Position numbers and translations under genes: made by a program. DNA of 64,000 bases from Moraxella nonliquefaciens (GTDB lineage Bacteria; Pseudomonadota; Gammaproteobacteria; Pseudomonadales; Moraxellaceae), in assembly GCF_001679005.1 (NCBI RefSeq), contig NZ_LXTW01000032.1:434001-498000 (forward strand). Reading direction: 5' to 3'. Shown in pieces: positions 62,506 to 64,000 of this stretch (position 1 is its first letter; the number at the start of each line of letters is the position of its first letter). The notes below the pieces were generated by a model. The model was not told the origin of the DNA. It searched no databases and saw nothing but the letters and a program-made list of their open reading frames with translations.

Positions 62506-63492
62506 TTAACTTGCCTGTTTTATCTCTTGGCTGGCTGGCTTGGCTGTCTGTTTGGGCAAGTATTCATCTCTGATGATGCCTTGCAATTTATCATAAGCAA
62601 TGACAAGCTCCACAGGCCCCATGGCATAAGAACCCAAATGATAAGGTGCGTACCAAAATACCAGTCCATCTTGACCAAAATAGAAATTTTCACTCATCTT
62701 TAATAGATCAAGTGGATAAGCCTGCATGTGTTCTGCCACTTCTTTTTTATTCATTGCATGTTCTTTTAGGTAGTTTTGGTAGGCATCGGCCATCAAATCA
62801 AATAACTTTGTGTCTGACATATCAACTGTTTGGATGTCTGTCAAGGTGATTTGGCTTTGTAAATCCATGTCAAACAGACGATGTTTTATCACCTCCATAC
62901 TGTGAGCCCCTCCCAAATAAGTATCATGCGTTACTGCAAATTGTGCCACCTGATTGTGCATGCCCAAATATGTGGGGCTAATACTCCACGAATAACCCAA
63001 AGATGAGCCATCTTGGATTTGTGAGCGGGCAAAATCATCCAAATCACGACGGAACTTGACAAGTTTGGGATTGTCATCATTGGTTATGGCACGTTGCATG
63101 ATACTATTTATCCAGTTCGGTTCAATCTTTGCCATCGTGATATCAATGCTTGGGCATTGGATGGTATTTTCATCCCAATTGGCTGGCAGTTCAGGTACGC
63201 ATTTGTCTGTAACGTCTTTGGGCAGGGTATACTCTAACTTTTGGGTTGTAAAACTGACCTTATTGCCGTCTTGACCGCTCACTCTGGCAAGACTGTTATC
63301 AATTGCCTTTAATGTCTCACTGGGCGTCATCGGTTCGTTGGCAGGTACGGGCAGGTTTTTATGGGCATCTAGATATTGTGCTTGATTATTTTTTGTTGTT
63401 TCATCCTGAACGCAAGCTGTCATCAAAACCACAAGGCTCAGTGCCAACCATTTTTTTGCCAGCATGTTTTTTAGCAATACCTTTTTCATCAT
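62506..63492 (-). CDS. DUF3298/RsiV-domain lipoprotein
   Basis: A 328-residue lipoprotein. The signal ends in the lipobox LMTAC, then a DUF4163/DUF3298-type region: SYSWSISPTYLGMHNQVAQF and YLGGAHSMEVIKHRLFDMD, with FWYAPYHLGSYAMGPVELVI at the C-terminus. RsiV, an anti-sigma factor that senses lysozyme, carries this domain, but here there is no sigma-factor gene and the protein is a lipoprotein, so a lysozyme-binding role is speculative. Confidence 0.78.
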   Translation of the reverse strand: MMKKVLLKNMLAKKWLALSLVVLMTACVQDETTKNNQAQYLDAHKNLPVPANEPMTPSETLKAIDNSLARVSGQDGNKVSFTTQKLEYTLPKDVTDKCVPELPANWDENTIQCPSIDITMAKIEPNWINSIMQRAITNDDNPKLVKFRRDLDDFARSQIQDGSSLGYSWSISPTYLGMHNQVAQFAVTHDTYLGGAHSMEVIKHRLFDMDLQSQITLTDIQTVDMSDTKLFDLMADAYQNYLKEHAMNKKEVAEHMQAYPLDLLKMSENFYFGQDGLVFWYAPYHLGSYAMGPVELVIAYDKLQGIIRDEYLPKQTAKPASQEIKQAS

Positions 63493-63565
63493 CACACCCT
63501 TTTTTAATAAAAACAATCAATCATTGTAAAATAAAATCAATCATTTGGCAAATAAAAAGTCAATA

Positions 63566-63591
63566 AAAAAGCCCACATTCATGGGCTTTTT
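63566..63591 (-). terminator. Terminator of leuB
   Basis: AAAAAGCCCA (63566-63575) pairs with TGGGCTTTTT (63582-63591) around CATTCA, just after the leuB stop on the minus strand; A and T runs make it usable both ways. Confidence 0.85.
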
Positions 63592-63602
63592 GTATTTATA
63601 TT

Positions 63603-64000
63603 TTATAAAACCTGCACCACTTTGCCCCCCATCTCATCACAAGACACAAGCGTCGTGCCATCTTCATAAATATCCGCTGTACGATAGCCTTGCTCTAACA
63701 CTTTTTGTACCGCCTGCTCAATCTGTACCGCTCGCTGTTCATCATTTAGGCTATATCTGACCAACATGGCAAGCGACAAAATGGTCGCTAGCGGATTTGC
63801 CTTATCCTGCCCTGCAATGTCAGGGGCAGAGCCATGAGACGGCTCGTACAAACCTTTGCCTGTCTCGTTTAGGCTTGCTGATGGCAACATGCCAATAGAG
63901 CCTGTGAGCATGGACGCTTGGTCGGACAAAATATCGCCAAAGATATTGCCTGTGGCAATCACATCAAACTGCTTGGGATTTTTGACCAATTGCATAGCAG
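63603..64000 (-). CDS. leuB: 3-isopropylmalate dehydrogenase LeuB (3' part)
   Basis: The C-terminal 130 or so residues of LeuB, cut by the right edge of the window. The frame is open to the edge: [40 protein letters not shown], and [20 protein letters not shown] are LeuB signatures. The enzyme oxidatively decarboxylates 3-isopropylmalate in leucine synthesis. Confidence 0.95.
   Translation of the reverse strand, partial: AMQLVKNPKQFDVIATGNIFGDILSDQASMLTGSIGMLPSASLNETGKGLYEPSHGSAPDIAGQDKANPLATILSLAMLVRYSLNDEQRAVQIEQAVQKVLEQGYRTADIYEDGTTLVSCDEMGGKVVQVL

Overview
The window looks like chromosomal DNA of a gamma-proteobacterium of the family Moraxellaceae, most likely Moraxella. The pointers are a moderately AT-rich base composition, a complete set of housekeeping genes with Acinetobacter/Psychrobacter/Moraxella-like products, two large TonB-dependent receptors of the haemoglobin/transferrin and ZnuD types found in mucosal commensals, and a PatA-PatB-Ape1 peptidoglycan O-acetylation cluster arranged as in Neisseria. 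This assignment is inferred from product types, since no rRNA or other marker gene is present.

Layout. 0-8 kb: a DUF493 protein, the SbcCD nuclease, a type 2 polyphosphate kinase and a DUF815 ATPase. 8-13 kb: an ODP-type metallo-beta-lactamase-fold protein, then tsaB, uppP, rsmJ and purD. 13-19 kb: lrgAB-like membrane proteins, cytochrome bd oxidase cydABX (with the 43-residue CydX) and gabD. 19-28 kb: lolA, a small ribbon-helix-helix-like protein, an SH3 protein, a VanY-type peptidase, a PHA-granule-family protein, dcd, nrdB plus ferredoxin behind a paired NrdR-box candidate, rnd, dapF and tgt. 28-31 kb: two adjacent RlaP/YcgL-like nucleotidyltransferases, the most accessory-looking stretch. 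31-40 kb: a DUF442 protein, a DUF389 membrane protein, queA, nnrS, apbC, a rhomboid protease, aat, hslO, orn and an uncharacterised protein. 41-46.5 kb: a haem/haemoglobin-type receptor with a Fur-box candidate and a ZnuD-type receptor with a Zur-box candidate plus a leader hairpin and short upstream reading frame. 46.7 kb: tRNA-Leu(UAG). 46.9-51 kb: an alpha/beta hydrolase, a CPBP protease, rsmE and a non-catalytic M16 peptidase subunit. 51.1-51.85 kb: a decayed region with a TnpB relic. 51.85-64 kb: ppsA, ape1, patB, patA, ppsR, a DUF4377 lipoprotein, sthA, a YceI protein, a DUF3298 lipoprotein and the 3' part of leuB, which runs off the right edge.

How the genes work together. PatA, PatB and Ape1 should acetylate and deacetylate periplasmic peptidoglycan. 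PpsA and its regulator PpsR lie on either side of that cluster. QueA and Tgt both act in queuosine modification of tRNA. NrdB, its ferredoxin and Dcd all serve dNTP supply. The two receptors plus Fur and Zur sites give haem/iron and zinc uptake under metal control.

The most unusual signals are the tandem nucleotidyltransferase pair, the znuD leader (Zur site, 12-bp hairpin inside a 22-codon reading frame that overlaps the znuD start), the relics of tnpB and a RidA-type gene, an M16 subunit without its catalytic partner, and a window-wide pattern of exact 13-24-bp tandem duplications in intergenic spacers and at gene ends. No CRISPR array, prophage, intact insertion sequence or recognised defence system was found.
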